Assembly: GCF_946407605.1 (NCBI RefSeq) | Contig: NZ_CAMJOS010000001.1 | Span: forward strand, 62,001-126,000 | Direction of reading: 5' to 3' | DNA length: 64,000 nt | From: an uncultured Prevotella sp. | GTDB lineage: Bacteria; Bacteroidota; Bacteroidia; Bacteroidales; Bacteroidaceae | Shown: piece by piece, positions 52,214 through 64,000 of the stretch | Numbering within the stretch: the first letter of the stretch is position 1 | How the letters are laid out: the number at the start of each line of letters is the position of its first letter | Position numbers and translations under genes: made by a program | The notes under the pieces: generated by a model | Told to the model about the DNA's origin: nothing | Database searches by the model: none | The model's input: only the letters and a program-made list of their open reading frames with translations

Positions 52214-54055
52214 TTAGCCAAAAAGCTGTTCAATATCATGTTGAGGCATTATACAGAGTATTGTATGCCCATCTGGGGTGTAGTTTACATTAGGACAGGA
52301 AAAGAGCTCATTGACAAGATGTTCCATTTCCTCATTACTCAGGACCTGCCCATAAGGAACAGCTGCATGGCGAGCCAGACCGAGGGCCAGAGATGCATAT
52401 ACACCCTCAGCGTCACTACATCCTTTGTCAATAGCATCAGCCACCACACTACGAACTAAGTTCACAGGATTCAGTCCTTCGAGTCCTGAAGGGATGCCAT
52501 TAACCACGAAGCTACCCCCGCCAAGGAATGTGATATCAAACCCCATCTGCCTGAGGTCTGGCAAGAACTTCTGTACCAAGATGCTGTCAGAAGGAGAAAA
52601 TTCTATCATCTCAGGGAAGAGCACACGCTGTGAACTGGCAGGCTTCTGCCTCATGGCACTCATATATTGTTCATAGCGGATGCGAATATCTGCTCGCTGC
52701 TGGTCAATAATCATCAGGCCAGACTTTACTGCCGTCATGATATACCGTCCCTTATATTGATAATGTACGGGCGACTTCTCAGAGATAAGCATATCTGAGA
52801 ACCCTTCACTCTCAACTTCAGAAAACAGTTTGCCTTCCGTTTGCTCTACAACAGGTTGTTCGTATAGCTTCTCCCAATCTGGCAAAGCTGATGACTTGGG
52901 CTTCTTGTCATAAGAGCCAGAACGTGTACTTTTAGGGGAAGATGATTCGAAGGGGTTATAGGTAGGACTATAATGTACCTGCGGCATCTGCACCGATTCA
53001 TGCTGGGGGTCAAATATCGGGATATCTGGACGACCTTCCGTATCAAAGTTAATGGTAGGAACATCACAGAACTTACCAATGGCATCCTTGACTGCAGCTA
53101 AGAGAATCTGCCAGATGTTCTGCTCATTCTCAAATTTGATTTCTGTTTTCGTAGGATGGATATTGACATCTATGCCAGAAGGATCTACCTCTATGTAAAT
53201 CAAATAAGGAACCTGCATCCCAACAGGCACCAAGCGCTCGAAAGCACTACATACTGCCTTATGGAAATAAGGATGCTTCATGAAACGGCCATTGACGAAG
53301 AAATAGTCATGACCTCCTTTCTTACGAGCCGACTCTGGTTTTCCTACGAATCCCGTAATACGACAAAGGGACGTCTCCACCTCAACAGGCAGCAAATCCT
53401 GACTCATCTTCTTTCCAAAGACATCAGTGATACGCTGTTTCAGACTGCCTGCCTTAAGACTCATCAGTTCCATCCCATTACTATAAAGCGTGAACTCGAT
53501 AGAGGGATAGACCAGCACGATACGCTCAAAGGCTATTAAGATATTATTCAGTTCCGTCGCGTTTGTCTTGAGGAACTTACGACGAGCCGGAACATTAAAG
53601 AATATATTATCGACCTTGAAATTACTACCCACAGGACATGAGGCTGGTTCCTGTCCAGTTACCCGAGACCCTTGAAGTGTGAGGCGCACGCCAACATCCT
53701 CAGTTGCCATACGAGTAGTCAGCTCCACCTGCGACACAGCAGCTATTGACGGTAATGCCTCGCCACGGAAGCCCATCGTCTGAAGAGAGAACAAATCTTC
53801 GGCTTGACGAATCTTAGAGGTGGCGTGACGTTCAAAAGCCAAACGGGCATCCGTTTCAGACATACCACAGCCATCATCAATGACCTGAATACTCGTACGA
53901 CCTGCATCAACAACCAGCACTTTGATATGACTGGCACCAGCATCAACAGCATTCTCAACCAGCTCCTTAATCACAGAAGCTGGTCGCTGTATAACCTCAC
54001 CAGCAGCAATCTGGTTGGCTACCGAATCTGGTAATAACTGTATGACATCACTCAT
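52214..54055 (-). CDS. mutL: DNA mismatch repair protein MutL
   Basis: 613 residues. The GHKL ATPase motifs are in order: [36 protein letters not shown] and [15 protein letters not shown]. The C-terminal dimerisation domain (about 420-613) includes [14 protein letters not shown] and [16 protein letters not shown]. The metal-binding DQHAxxER endonuclease motif of many MutL proteins appears as [13 protein letters not shown], so the classical motif is partly changed. It is the last gene of the guaB-ppi-ostA-mutL group, 17 bp after the OstA-like gene. Confidence 0.94.
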   Translation of the reverse strand: MSDVIQLLPDSVANQIAAGEVIQRPASVIKELVENAVDAGASHIKVLVVDAGRTSIQVIDDGCGMSETDARLAFERHATSKIRQAEDLFSLQTMGFRGEALPSIAAVSQVELTTRMATEDVGVRLTLQGSRVTGQEPASCPVGSNFKVDNIFFNVPARRKFLKTNATELNNILIAFERIVLVYPSIEFTLYSNGMELMSLKAGSLKQRITDVFGKKMSQDLLPVEVETSLCRITGFVGKPESARKKGGHDYFFVNGRFMKHPYFHKAVCSAFERLVPVGMQVPYLIYIEVDPSGIDVNIHPTKTEIKFENEQNIWQILLAAVKDAIGKFCDVPTINFDTEGRPDIPIFDPQHESVQMPQVHYSPTYNPFESSSPKSTRSGSYDKKPKSSALPDWEKLYEQPVVEQTEGKLFSEVESEGFSDMLISEKSPVHYQYKGRYIMTAVKSGLMIIDQQRADIRIRYEQYMSAMRQKPASSQRVLFPEMIEFSPSDSILVQKFLPDLRQMGFDITFLGGGSFVVNGIPSGLEGLNPVNLVRSVVADAIDKGCSDAEGVYASLALGLARHAAVPYGQVLSNEEMEHLVNELFSCPNVNYTPDGHTILCIMPQHDIEQLFG

Positions 54056-54072
54056 AACACTCTGGTAATTGA

Positions 54073-55749
54073 CTATAGGGTCTTCACTTTATCTTGCTTC
54101 GTTCCTGCTCCTCTCCTTCGCAGCGTCTTCAGTTCTGTTCCAGGCTTCTTGGGTCGCCAGTTGAAGATATCCTCCTTTGAGACTGGCCTGACATAGTCAA
54201 ACCAATAGAAGCCATCCAGGAAACGTTTCTCTGGTGGTATCTGTGACATAGGATACATGACTCCTTCGGCCTTGGGCGTCCAGATACTTCCCAATTTCTT
54301 TTTTATCATCAGCATACGCAGTTCACTGGTAGTCAGGCTGACCAGTCCTTCGTAAGTACTGTCCGACTCATTCACTGGATAGTAGACCGCCAGGACATTA
54401 TCTACTGCCCTAGCCTCGTGAATCTCGCCATCCACGAAGAATGCAAACATCTCTTTCGACGACACCTGATTGAAAAGATCTGGGTCAGGCAGTTTCTCTA
54501 CAGAAAGCGCCTGATTGATAACATGAGCATGGTCCACCACAGAATCGTTCAGAAACAATTCTATGACCTCACCTAAGAGTTGCTGATTCTGATTCCACAC
54601 GATAGGATCACGATACATGGTGATACACGAGTCTTTCGATATGTACACCATCGAGTCACACACAGCCTGAACGTCTTTCCTATACGCGCGTACCTTATTA
54701 TACGCGTATAGCTCCCTGTAAACAGAGTCAGTATCCAGATTATACGAGAATATCTTGAAGGTATCCGCATGGATAAAAAGCGTGTCGGGCTGTGAGTAGT
54801 CAAATGACACAGCACTATCGGTAGACATTGCATAGCCTGTAGCATCGTCATAGTAGCCATAGTTACAGAGGAGTCCGTTACGATTGACGGAATCTGTATA
54901 GACCACATTCCAGAATGCCTCACTGACGCTTGTCTTGCCATCATACCATATACTGTCTCCTACCAACGATTTCCCCTCATTATGTAACACCGACCGCTTC
55001 AGGAGCTCAGCCTGCTCAGTATCTGTGTTATAATAACCCATCTCAGAGTAGATATGGCTTTTGCCAGAATAGATGTCCGAGGGTCCCATCACATTAGCCA
55101 GCTTGGTTCGTGTATTATATGCTAACGTATCTGTGAGTAGTGTCGAGCTCTTATCCACCATCTTCACCTGGTCGGTGAAGAAAGCATCTTTCGTATCAGT
55201 GTGATATTCACCATGTATAGAGGTCAGCGTCGTTGTTTTATCTACCAGTTTTCCCCCGTCATTATAATATCCCATATTATCAATACGGTCGAAATATAGG
55301 GTATCGGTATAGAGCGTTGTGGCACGATTGCGAAGTTCCACCTGTTTGTCAGACGAGAACACCTTGGCTTCCATGAACTTATTATTACCATCATAGTAGC
55401 CATAATCGCTGGTCAGCGACAGCGTGTCTCCCTGCACCATTCGTACGTTACCCCACGCCTCAAACGAGTTGCTAGCCTCAAAGAAATTAGCGCTGTCACA
55501 ATAAAGATGAGCTCCATCATGTTCAAACTCTACCTTTCCACGCAGCACCTGAGCATCGTTATTACGCCATTTATCATACCACAGCTCATCAGCATGAACC
55601 AGATAGACACGTTTTCCTTCGGTTTTCTTCAAAGGCTTCACAGGAAGTGAGGTCGTGCCAGCAAACACCATCAAACATAGCGCACACAGAAGCATCACAA
55701 CGATGCTTCTGCTGCCTTTTATATTATTATGAGAATGATTGTTTCTCAA
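54073..55749 (-). CDS. OstA-like LPS-transport protein
   Basis: 558 residues. A membrane-anchor or signal segment ([15 protein letters not shown]) precedes a beta-jellyroll made of repeated short strands with [21 protein letters not shown] and [24 protein letters not shown], as in LptA/OstA-type proteins. In Bacteroidota this protein is thought to act in the periplasmic bridge for lipopolysaccharide. The C-terminal 100 residues or so are less conserved. It lies between a PpiC-type chaperone gene and mutL. A run of AAACCTC heptamers fills the 38-bp spacer before it. Confidence 0.75.
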   Translation of the reverse strand: MRNNHSHNNIKGSRSIVVMLLCALCLMVFAGTTSLPVKPLKKTEGKRVYLVHADELWYDKWRNNDAQVLRGKVEFEHDGAHLYCDSANFFEASNSFEAWGNVRMVQGDTLSLTSDYGYYDGNNKFMEAKVFSSDKQVELRNRATTLYTDTLYFDRIDNMGYYNDGGKLVDKTTTLTSIHGEYHTDTKDAFFTDQVKMVDKSSTLLTDTLAYNTRTKLANVMGPSDIYSGKSHIYSEMGYYNTDTEQAELLKRSVLHNEGKSLVGDSIWYDGKTSVSEAFWNVVYTDSVNRNGLLCNYGYYDDATGYAMSTDSAVSFDYSQPDTLFIHADTFKIFSYNLDTDSVYRELYAYNKVRAYRKDVQAVCDSMVYISKDSCITMYRDPIVWNQNQQLLGEVIELFLNDSVVDHAHVINQALSVEKLPDPDLFNQVSSKEMFAFFVDGEIHEARAVDNVLAVYYPVNESDSTYEGLVSLTTSELRMLMIKKKLGSIWTPKAEGVMYPMSQIPPEKRFLDGFYWFDYVRPVSKEDIFNWRPKKPGTELKTLRRRGAGTKQDKVKTL

Positions 55750-55787
55750 ACCTCAAATATCAAACCTTAAACCTCAAAAAACGCAAA
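55745..55787. repeat. AAACCTC-type heptamer run
   Basis: CTCAAACCTCAAATATC and AAACCTTAAACCTC words fill the spacer between the SurA-like gene and the OstA-like gene. The same words occur at 60190-60310. Some reach into the first codons of the OstA-like gene. Confidence 0.7.
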
Positions 55788-57197
55788 TCACCTATTCCAG
55801 CCTTCATACTCGAACTGGCAGTCCTTATAGTCCTCACCCAAACGCACGTAGGTACTCTTGATTTTTTGGACCACCCAATCGTGAAGCATCTTCTCACGTC
55901 GCTTCTCCATCACCAGTTCCTTCATCACCTGGAAATCCTCGGTGATAGTAGCTTTATGACCTTCAGTACGACTCTTCAGCTTAGCAATGACACACACCGT
56001 TTTTCCCTGGTCATTAATCATAGGGAATGCTGCTGATATCTGTCCCACCTTCAGTGTGTCCACTACCTTTGCCACCTCAGGAGGTAAATCCTGCAACTGG
56101 AAACGTGATGTCTGTCCACTTTCCGAACGGTTAGCCATCAGTCCTCGGTTGTTTCGGGTATCCTTGTCATCAGAGAAAACAGTGACAGCATCTTCGAACG
56201 AGAAATGATCAGGAACCGTGATAAGCTGACTACGAATCATCTCTGGCACCACATTGGCGCGGATGGCATCGGCAATTGTATCAAGACGCGAAAGACAGAT
56301 ATTTACTGCCGAGTCGCTCACCACTGGTTTGCGCAGAATATGACGTACCTTAATCTTATCACCTCGTTTGTCTATCAACTGGATGATATGATAGCCGAAC
56401 TCCGACTCCACAATCTTCGACACTTTAGTAGGGTCTGTCAGGTTGAAAGCCACAGCAGCAAAAGCAGGATCCAACAGGCCTCGACCTGTATAGTCCAGTT
56501 CACCACCCTGACGGCGCGACCCTGGGTCTTCAGAATAAAGACGAGCCAGTGTTGAGAACGATGTCTCACCTTTGTTAATACGATCAGTATAATCTCTCAG
56601 CTCATCCTTCACGCGGTTGATTTCCTCTATTGATACGCGTGGTGTCAGTGCAACAATCTGCACTTCCACCTCTGTAGGAACATAGGGGATACTATCCGTC
56701 GGCATGTTCTTAAAGTAACGACGCACTTCTGCAGGTGTCACCACGAGATCCTTTACCAGATGCTCCTTCATGCGCTGAATCAGCAACTGGTCACGCAGGT
56801 CATCATGCATAGACTGACGCATCTGACTCATACTCTGCTTTCTGTACTCCTCAAGTTTCTCGCGTGATCCAATCTGCTGAATCATATAGTCCAGACGACG
56901 CTCTGTCGCTGCAGAGATTTCTGTTTCCTTAACCTCTATACTGTCGATGGCAGCCTGATGCAGAAACAATTTTTGCACGGCCAGATGCTCTGGGATGGCA
57001 CAATCAGGATCACCGTTCCAGCGCATACCTTCCATCGCAGCCTGAATACGAGTCACCTCCACCTCACTCTTCAAGATGGCTTCGTCGCCTACAACCCAGA
57101 TAACTTCATCGACCACCGAACTAATGCTATCTTTCTGCTGTGCACAGACAGGTAGCAAAGAGAACAGCCCGGCCCAAAGAATAAGATATTTCTTCAT
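55788..57197 (-). CDS. SurA-like periplasmic peptidyl-prolyl isomerase
   Basis: 469 residues with a signal peptide (LLPVCAQQ). The N-terminal SurA-like helical region begins VDEVIWVVGDEAILKSEVEV. Two parvulin domains follow: about 175-275 (FSTLARLYSEDPGSRRQGGELDYTG) and about 285-385. SurA-type proteins fold outer-membrane proteins. It overlaps the preceding PpiC-type gene (TAATG, 1 bp shared) and was probably formed by tandem duplication with it. Confidence 0.85.
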   Translation of the reverse strand: MKKYLILWAGLFSLLPVCAQQKDSISSVVDEVIWVVGDEAILKSEVEVTRIQAAMEGMRWNGDPDCAIPEHLAVQKLFLHQAAIDSIEVKETEISAATERRLDYMIQQIGSREKLEEYRKQSMSQMRQSMHDDLRDQLLIQRMKEHLVKDLVVTPAEVRRYFKNMPTDSIPYVPTEVEVQIVALTPRVSIEEINRVKDELRDYTDRINKGETSFSTLARLYSEDPGSRRQGGELDYTGRGLLDPAFAAVAFNLTDPTKVSKIVESEFGYHIIQLIDKRGDKIKVRHILRKPVVSDSAVNICLSRLDTIADAIRANVVPEMIRSQLITVPDHFSFEDAVTVFSDDKDTRNNRGLMANRSESGQTSRFQLQDLPPEVAKVVDTLKVGQISAAFPMINDQGKTVCVIAKLKSRTEGHKATITEDFQVMKELVMEKRREKMLHDWVVQKIKSTYVRLGEDYKDCQFEYEGWNR

Positions 57198-58624
57198 TAG
57201 TGCTTATTGACGGTTTTCAACACCTCTTCATTGACTTTAACGGCATATTTACGACGCAGGTCAGCCACCCACTCTTTCTCCAGAGCCTCCTGATAGTCTG
57301 CTACCACCAGACCACGCACATCGGTATAGTCCTCAGGTCCTTTCTTCAACAGCTTGCCATAGACGGCATCAATGGGATAGTCAGTCAGATGGGTCACCGT
57401 TGTGTCTTTCTTGAACACGATGCTGTCAATCAGAGCGTTATCACCTTTCTTAAATATACCTTTCTCCACACGGATGCGGATAACAGAGTCAGCATTGAAA
57501 GTAGAACGCAAGGCCTCTGCCCACTTATCAAAAGCAAGCTTCTTCACGCAGTCACGCACGGCTTTCACATCGCCCAGCTCCTTCACATGATAGGCCATAC
57601 CCTTATAACGAGGCTCGTCCCAGGTATAGTTCTTCTTGTTTTTCTTGTAGTAGTTAGCCAGTCCGGCCTCATCCTTTGCAGCTTTCTCCCACACTAAGTT
57701 ATTGCTGATCTCATAGAGCAGCAGACCATCGTGATACTCTTTGATGAGGTATTTCATTTCCTGGTCCTGAGCCGACAGCTCGTCTGCTTTCTGCTCCATC
57801 AGCTGAGCCTTCGTCACGGCACCATTGCTGGACTTCACCATATCGTTCACTTTCTGCGAGGCAATCTGGTCGCGCATATTGCGCTGCTCCATGAACTTGA
57901 GAATATTATCGTGATGGAACTCGAAGGGCTCCAGCATCTTACGTTCCTTCATCAGAATCACATGATAACCGTAGGGAGACTGGATAACACCCGACATCTC
58001 ACCAGGCTGCAAGGCATAGGCAGCATCCTCAAACTCCTTAACCAGTCGACCACGCTGCACGAAAGGCAGTAAGCCACCTTCACGGGCAGAACCAGGATCC
58101 TGCGACACTTTCTTTGCCAGTTCTGCAAAATCGGCACCATTTTTCAGAGCCTGATAGATAGAGTCTATACGCACCTTGGCAGCGTCCCATTCGGATTGTG
58201 GTGCCTGTTGTTTAGCCATTATCAGAATATGAGCCACCTGAATCAGTCCATCAGGACCAATCTGTTCCACTGTCTGGTCATAAATCTTATGGGCTTCAGC
58301 CTCCATATCAGCATCCGTCACAAAAGCAGGCAGTACCTGCTGGTCACGATACTGTGCAAACTCTGCTTGGAACGACTGCAACGTGTCATATTTTGCATCG
58401 AGTGCAGCAGCCACTTTCAGCTTATAATTAATAAAGAGGTCTACATATTCCTCAACACTTTTCTTGTCGATGACACCCTCTGAATTGTTCTTATTAAAAG
58501 AATACTCAAATTCCGAACGCAACACAGGCACACCGTTGATCGTCATGATAACGGGATCATCGGCAGTCTGCGCACTTACAGATGCGCAAGCCAGTAACCC
58601 GGCAAAAAGCATTTTCAGTTTCAT
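57197..58624 (-). CDS. PpiC-type periplasmic peptidyl-prolyl isomerase
   Basis: 475 residues with a signal peptide (ACASVSAQT). A chaperone-like N-terminus (NGVPVLRSEFEYSFNKNNS) precedes a parvulin domain at about 130-230 (LIQVAHILIMAKQQ, FAELAKKVSQDPGSAREGGLLPF). The C-terminal half is helical with a second, incomplete parvulin-like part. The gene shares its stop with the start of the SurA-like gene. It follows guaB by 36 bp. It probably works with the neighbour in outer-membrane protein folding. Confidence 0.82.
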   Translation of the reverse strand: MKLKMLFAGLLACASVSAQTADDPVIMTINGVPVLRSEFEYSFNKNNSEGVIDKKSVEEYVDLFINYKLKVAAALDAKYDTLQSFQAEFAQYRDQQVLPAFVTDADMEAEAHKIYDQTVEQIGPDGLIQVAHILIMAKQQAPQSEWDAAKVRIDSIYQALKNGADFAELAKKVSQDPGSAREGGLLPFVQRGRLVKEFEDAAYALQPGEMSGVIQSPYGYHVILMKERKMLEPFEFHHDNILKFMEQRNMRDQIASQKVNDMVKSSNGAVTKAQLMEQKADELSAQDQEMKYLIKEYHDGLLLYEISNNLVWEKAAKDEAGLANYYKKNKKNYTWDEPRYKGMAYHVKELGDVKAVRDCVKKLAFDKWAEALRSTFNADSVIRIRVEKGIFKKGDNALIDSIVFKKDTTVTHLTDYPIDAVYGKLLKKGPEDYTDVRGLVVADYQEALEKEWVADLRRKYAVKVNEEVLKTVNKH

Positions 58625-58660
58625 AATACGTAAAAGTCGTAAAAATCTTATTTAAAAGTA

Positions 58661-60154
<1,494 letters not shown>

Positions 60155-60171
60155 TTAAATTTTATTGCGTG

Positions 60172-60179
60172 CAAAGATA
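60172..60179 (-). promoter_or_regulatory. Promoter -7 box of guaB
   Basis: TATCTTTG followed by CACGC on the minus strand, 30 bp before the guaB ATG. The upstream T-rich tract runs into the AAACCTC repeat. Confidence 0.6.
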
Positions 60180-60189
60180 CACATTTTTT

Positions 60190-60310
60190 TTGAGGTTTAA
60201 GGTTTGAGGTTTGAGAATTATGCTTCGCCTTGGTAATTTTTAACACAAACAGGCCAAACCTTAATTCTCAACCCTCAATTATTAAACCTTAAACCTCAAA
60301 TCTTAAATTT
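60190..60310. repeat. AAACCTC/AAACCTT-type heptamer runs between recQ and guaB
   Basis: Two opposite-looking blocks, GAGGTTTAAGGTTTGAGG near 60192 and AAACCTTAAACCTCAAATC near 60284, flank about 50 bp of other sequence. The two blocks are inverted relative to each other, so they could form a large hairpin. Confidence 0.65.
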
Positions 60311-60321
60311 CAAACCAACTA

Positions 60322-62508
60322 TTAGTTTGCCATATCGCTGATGAACTTGATACGCACCAAACGTATCTCGTCATCCGAGAAGTCAGCGCCAAACTCATCG
60401 ATGGCAGCTTCCAAATCATCGGTTTCCTGCTCTGCGAAGTAGTCACAGATATCTGCGATATCATCAGGATCCATAATCTCCGTGAGGAAATAGTCAATAT
60501 TGATCTTGTTACCGCTATAAAGCACGATACCTTCCAGTTCGTCGAGCAACTCCTCAAAGTCAATGCCCAGAGCGTTGGCAATATCATCCAAAGCTATTCT
60601 ACGGTCAATATTCTGAAGAATCTTCAGCTTACGCATCGAGTCTTTGGCCTTGGTACGAACACGCAGGTCTGACTGACGCTCTATCTCGTTCTCTTCGCAG
60701 TAGCGCTTGATGAGATCCACGAACTCCTTGGCATAGGGCTGACGCGTCTTACCATCGCCCACACCCTGTATATTCTTCAGCTCCTCAAGGGTAACAGGAT
60801 ATTCGGTAGCCATCTGCTCTAACGACACATCCTGGAAGATGACATAAGGTGGACGTTCCAGCTTGCGCGACCATTTCTTACGCAGGTCGTGGAGCATAGC
60901 CGAGAGCGTGGGGTCGAGTGCGCTGGTGCCGCCTTCAGGTGTTGCCGGCTCTTCTTCCTCACTAAACTCATGGTCTTCAACCACCATGAAAGTCTGAGGA
61001 TTCTTGATAAACTTCTTTCCTGCGCTAGTTACCTTCAGCAAGCCGTAGTTCTCTACCTCTTTCTTCAGATAGCCGGCTATCAGCGCCTGACGAATAACGG
61101 GATTCCATATCTTCGGATTCTCATCCTCGCCAGAGCCGAACTCATCAAGGTCCTGATGTTTATGGGCCACTATCTCGTTAGTGTCGCGCCCCGTGATAAA
61201 GTCAATCACATAGTCGCTACGGAAGTTCTCTTTGATGGCCAGTATAGCCTTCAGAGCTATCACCAGCTGGTTGCGGGCATCAATCTTGGTGCCTGGATGC
61301 AGACAGTTATCGCAATTACCACAGTTGTCTTTGTTATACTGCTCACCAAAATAGTGCAACAGCATCTTACGGCGACAAACCGATGTCTCGGCATAGGCTG
61401 CCGTCTCCTGTAACAACTGTCGGCCGATATCCTGTTCAGCCACAGGCTTACCCTCCATAAACTTATCCAGTTTCTGCAGGTCCTTATAGCTATAAAATGC
61501 CAGACAAATACCCTCGCCGCCATCACGACCAGCACGACCAGTTTCCTGATAGTAGCCTTCCAGCGACTTGGGGATATCGTAGTGAATAACGAATCGCACA
61601 TCGGGCTTGTCGATACCCATACCAAAAGCGATGGTAGCCACAATGACGTCGATACGTTCCATCAGAAAGTCATCCTGCGTCTGTGAACGCGTGCTGCTAT
61701 CCAGTCCGGCATGATAGCACTGTGCCTTGATATCATTGGCACGCAACACATCAGCCAAGTCCTCTACCTTCTTTCTCGACAGGCAGTAGATGATGCCACT
61801 CTTGCCAGGATGCTGTTTAATGAAACGCACGATATCCTTATCAATATCCTTCGTCTTGGGCCTTACTTCGTAATACAGGTTAGGACGGTTAAATGAGCTC
61901 TTGAACTCGGTGGCATCGAGAATGCCGAGACTCTTCTTGATATCTGTACGCACCTTATCGGTGGCAGTAGCAGTCAGAGCGATGACAGGCGCCTTGCCTA
62001 TTTCGTTGATGATAGGACGGATTCGACGGTACTCTGGGCGGAAATCATGTCCCCACTCTGAGATACAATGCGCCTCATCGACGGCATAGAACGAAATCTT
62101 CACCGTCTTCAGGAATTCCACATTATCTTCCTTGGTAAGCGACTCTGGAGCCACATACAGCAGCTTGGTTCTTCCCTCACGTATATCCTTCTTCACCTGG
62201 TCTATAGCCGATTTGTTGAGCGAGGAGTTCAGGAAGTGTGCCGTTCCCTCTTGCTCACTAAGATGGGCAATGAAGTCCACCTGATTCTTCATCAAGGCTA
62301 TCAGAGGCGAGATGACGATGGCCACGCCGTCCATCAGCAATGATGGCAGCTGATAGCACAACGACTTGCCGCCGCCAGTAGGCATCAGCACGAAGGTATC
62401 CTTGCCTTCCAGCAGGTTGCAGATAATCGCCTCCTGGTCTCCCTTGAAGGAATCAAAGCCAAAATAGCGTTTCAGCGCATCTGTCAGATTTTTCTTTTCT
62501 TTTGTCAT
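60322..62508 (-). CDS. recQ: ATP-dependent DNA helicase RecQ
   Basis: 728 residues. Walker A PTGGGKS is at 43-49, motif II DEAH is in YAVDEAHCISEWGHDFRPEY, and motif VI is QETGRAGRDGG. A zinc-binding set in CDNCLHPG and the preceding Cys residues, an RQC winged helix and an HRDC domain (about 600-665) follow. The last 90 residues are a further acidic extension. It unwinds DNA in recombination repair. It begins 21 bp after clpX. Confidence 0.95.
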   Translation of the reverse strand: MTKEKKNLTDALKRYFGFDSFKGDQEAIICNLLEGKDTFVLMPTGGGKSLCYQLPSLLMDGVAIVISPLIALMKNQVDFIAHLSEQEGTAHFLNSSLNKSAIDQVKKDIREGRTKLLYVAPESLTKEDNVEFLKTVKISFYAVDEAHCISEWGHDFRPEYRRIRPIINEIGKAPVIALTATATDKVRTDIKKSLGILDATEFKSSFNRPNLYYEVRPKTKDIDKDIVRFIKQHPGKSGIIYCLSRKKVEDLADVLRANDIKAQCYHAGLDSSTRSQTQDDFLMERIDVIVATIAFGMGIDKPDVRFVIHYDIPKSLEGYYQETGRAGRDGGEGICLAFYSYKDLQKLDKFMEGKPVAEQDIGRQLLQETAAYAETSVCRRKMLLHYFGEQYNKDNCGNCDNCLHPGTKIDARNQLVIALKAILAIKENFRSDYVIDFITGRDTNEIVAHKHQDLDEFGSGEDENPKIWNPVIRQALIAGYLKKEVENYGLLKVTSAGKKFIKNPQTFMVVEDHEFSEEEEPATPEGGTSALDPTLSAMLHDLRKKWSRKLERPPYVIFQDVSLEQMATEYPVTLEELKNIQGVGDGKTRQPYAKEFVDLIKRYCEENEIERQSDLRVRTKAKDSMRKLKILQNIDRRIALDDIANALGIDFEELLDELEGIVLYSGNKINIDYFLTEIMDPDDIADICDYFAEQETDDLEAAIDEFGADFSDDEIRLVRIKFISDMAN

Positions 62509-62529
62509 AGGCTGCTCATATAGGGCTTA

Positions 62530-63768
62530 CTAGCCAAGTGTATTACTCTTTTCAAGTTGCTCTTTGGCATAGTCTTCTGTCACTTCAAATTGTTTCACTT
62601 TCTTTGATGGAACCTCAAACATCGCATCCATCATGATACACTCCACGATAGAACGCAGTCCGCGTGCACCCAGTTTGTACTCCACTGCCTTGTCAACGAT
62701 GTAGCGCAAGGCCTCTGGTGTGAATGTCAGCTTCACGCCGTCCATCTCAAACAGCTTCACATACTGCTTCATGATGGAGTTCTTCGGCTCTGTCAGAATC
62801 TTCTCCAAAGCAGGACGGTCCAGCGGGTTCAGATACGTCAGCACAGGCAGACGACCGATAATCTCGGGGATGAGTCCGAACGACTTCAGATCCTGCGGCT
62901 GCACATACTTCATCAGGTCTTCCTTGTCCAGCTTTCTCACGTTCTGAACAGAGTTGAAGCCCACGGTATGGGTATTCAGTCGCTGTGCTATCTTGCGCTC
63001 AATGCCGTCGAAGGCACCACCGCAAATAAACAGGATGTTGCGTGTATCAACGGCGATATACTCCTGGTCGGGATGCTTACGGCCACCCTTTGGCGGCACG
63101 TTCACCATCGTTCCTTCCAGCAGTTTCAGGAGTCCCTGCTGCACGCCCTCACCACTCACGTCGCGAGTGATGCTGGGATTGTCGCTCTTACGGGCAATCT
63201 TATCAATCTCATCGATGAAGACGATACCTCGCTGAGTAGCCTCAACATTATAGTCGGCCACCTGCAGCAGACGCGTCAGAATGCTCTCCACATCCTCGCC
63301 TACATAGCCAGCTTCCGTGAATACGGTAGCATCGACAATGGTAAAAGGCACATCGAGCAGCTTGGCGATGGTGCGTGCCAGCAACGTCTTGCCAGTACCC
63401 GTCGAGCCTACCATGATGATATTGCTCTTCTCTATCTCTACGTCGTCAGACTTGTCAGCTTTCTGTTGCAGACGCTTGTAGTGGTTATACACCGCCACAG
63501 AGAGGAAGCGTTTGGCCTCATCCTGCCCAATGACATACTGGTCCAGATAGGCCTTGATATCACGAGGTTTGGGCACAGAGCCCTCCTTCGGTTTGAACTT
63601 CGATGCTTTGGTATCCTTGCCTTTCGGATGCTCAGGGTCGAAACCAGACTCCTGCACTATCTTATAGGCTTGGACGGAGCACTGTTCACAGATATAGCCA
63701 CTAACGCCCGATATGAGAAGCTTGACATCGTTCTCACTACGTCCGCAGAAATTACATACTTTTCTCAT
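62530..63768 (-). CDS. clpX: ClpX, ATPase subunit of the ClpXP protease
   Basis: 412 residues. The zinc-binding domain has Cys5, Cys8, Cys27 and Cys30. Walker A GSTGTGKT is at 121-128, Walker B is [12 protein letters not shown], and sensor and pore loops (GYVGED) are present. It unfolds substrates for ClpP. The gene lies 3 bp after the clpP stop, the normal clpP-clpX order. Confidence 0.97.
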   Translation of the reverse strand: MRKVCNFCGRSENDVKLLISGVSGYICEQCSVQAYKIVQESGFDPEHPKGKDTKASKFKPKEGSVPKPRDIKAYLDQYVIGQDEAKRFLSVAVYNHYKRLQQKADKSDDVEIEKSNIIMVGSTGTGKTLLARTIAKLLDVPFTIVDATVFTEAGYVGEDVESILTRLLQVADYNVEATQRGIVFIDEIDKIARKSDNPSITRDVSGEGVQQGLLKLLEGTMVNVPPKGGRKHPDQEYIAVDTRNILFICGGAFDGIERKIAQRLNTHTVGFNSVQNVRKLDKEDLMKYVQPQDLKSFGLIPEIIGRLPVLTYLNPLDRPALEKILTEPKNSIMKQYVKLFEMDGVKLTFTPEALRYIVDKAVEYKLGARGLRSIVECIMMDAMFEVPSKKVKQFEVTEDYAKEQLEKSNTLG

Positions 63769-63771
63769 TCC

Positions 63772-64000
63772 TTACTTCTTCACCAACACTTGGTCAATCA
63801 TGCCATACTCCTTAGCTTCCTCGGCCGTCATCCAGTAGTTACGGTCGCTGTCGGCCCACACCTTGTCATATTCGGTGTGCGAATGGTTGGCAATAATGGT
63901 ATAGAGTTCTTTCTTCAGCTTCTGAATCTCACGGGCCTCAATCTCAATGTCTGAAGCCTGACCCTGCACGCCACCCAGCGGCTGGTGAATCATCACGCGA
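63772..64000 (-). CDS. clpP: ClpP protease, C-terminal part, cut by the window edge
   Basis: About 76 C-terminal residues are inside the window (MIHQPLGGVQGQASDIEI to the end). HQPLGG contains the catalytic His of the Ser-His-Asp triad, and WMTAEEAKEYGMIDQVL is the usual C-terminal stretch. The 5' part, including the catalytic Ser, lies beyond 64000. It is the protease chamber that works with ClpX. Confidence 0.95.
   Translation of the reverse strand, partial: RVMIHQPLGGVQGQASDIEIEAREIQKLKKELYTIIANHSHTEYDKVWADSDRNYWMTAEEAKEYGMIDQVLVKK

Noticed and set aside
62968..63954. 328-codon plus-strand open frame
   Set aside because: It is antisense to clpX and clpP, which are certain.

Overview
The window looks like chromosomal DNA of a Prevotella-type member of the Bacteroidota. 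The signs are: SusC/SusD pairs with surface fasciclin-domain lipoproteins; C-terminal tails resembling the type IX secretion sorting domain; FimB/Mfa2-like lipoproteins; an OstA-like LPS-transport protein; and repeated -7 boxes of the Bacteroidota TAnnTTTG type, often in the form TATCTTTGCACC. Almost everything except one antiporter operon and the flanks is transcribed from the minus strand. All calls come from reading the sequence and recalling families; no database search was run.

Region 1 (about 1-13.1 kb) is accessory. It holds a possible defence operon (AAA ATPase plus TOPRIM-like protein, then a DUF2806-like gene), three toxin-antitoxin-like pairs (ParE/RelE-like, MntA/HepT-like, DUF3990/DUF3791-like), a small unknown gene present twice with different C-termini, a UDP-glucuronate epimerase-like gene, a FimB/Mfa2-like lipoprotein and a long NusG-like protein. 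The DNA between these genes is built from a small vocabulary of repeats: CACAGAT arrays, heptamer arrays of the TCACCCT type, three copies of a 126-bp multi-stem element, four hairpin units with conserved flanks but different self-complementary stems, two copies of a leader-like element with GNRA-loop hairpins, and promoter cassettes reused in front of different genes. Several of these repeats have entered coding sequences and supply internal protein segments, C-termini and stop codons.

Region 2 (13.1-38.8 kb) is a polysaccharide-utilisation-type locus. Nine tightly spaced minus-strand genes encode fasciclin lipoprotein, SusC, SusD, two more fasciclin lipoproteins, a second SusC and SusD, a GH2 beta-galactosidase with three repeat-derived inserts, and a FimB/Mfa2-like lipoprotein. 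A separately terminated gene for a 1110-residue secreted protein lies upstream. Together they fit surface capture, transport and cleavage of a beta-galactoside-containing glycan, but the substrate cannot be read from the sequence.

Region 3 (38.9-64 kb) is core genome: asd; a plus-strand operon of a CPA2 antiporter, a LolD-like ATPase and a CvfB-like S1 protein; an outer-membrane barrel protein; purB-rluB-asnS; tRNA-Val(TAC); an OmpA-family protein with a lipoprotein; guaB, two parvulin-type chaperones, an OstA-like protein and mutL; then recQ, clpX and the 3' end of clpP, which is cut by the window edge.

The best candidates for something undescribed are the 126-bp multi-stem element (its long closing stem and a terminator hairpin are mutually exclusive), the hairpin family with changing paired stems, and the entry of these repeats into genes. 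The ATPase/TOPRIM operon is the best candidate defence system.
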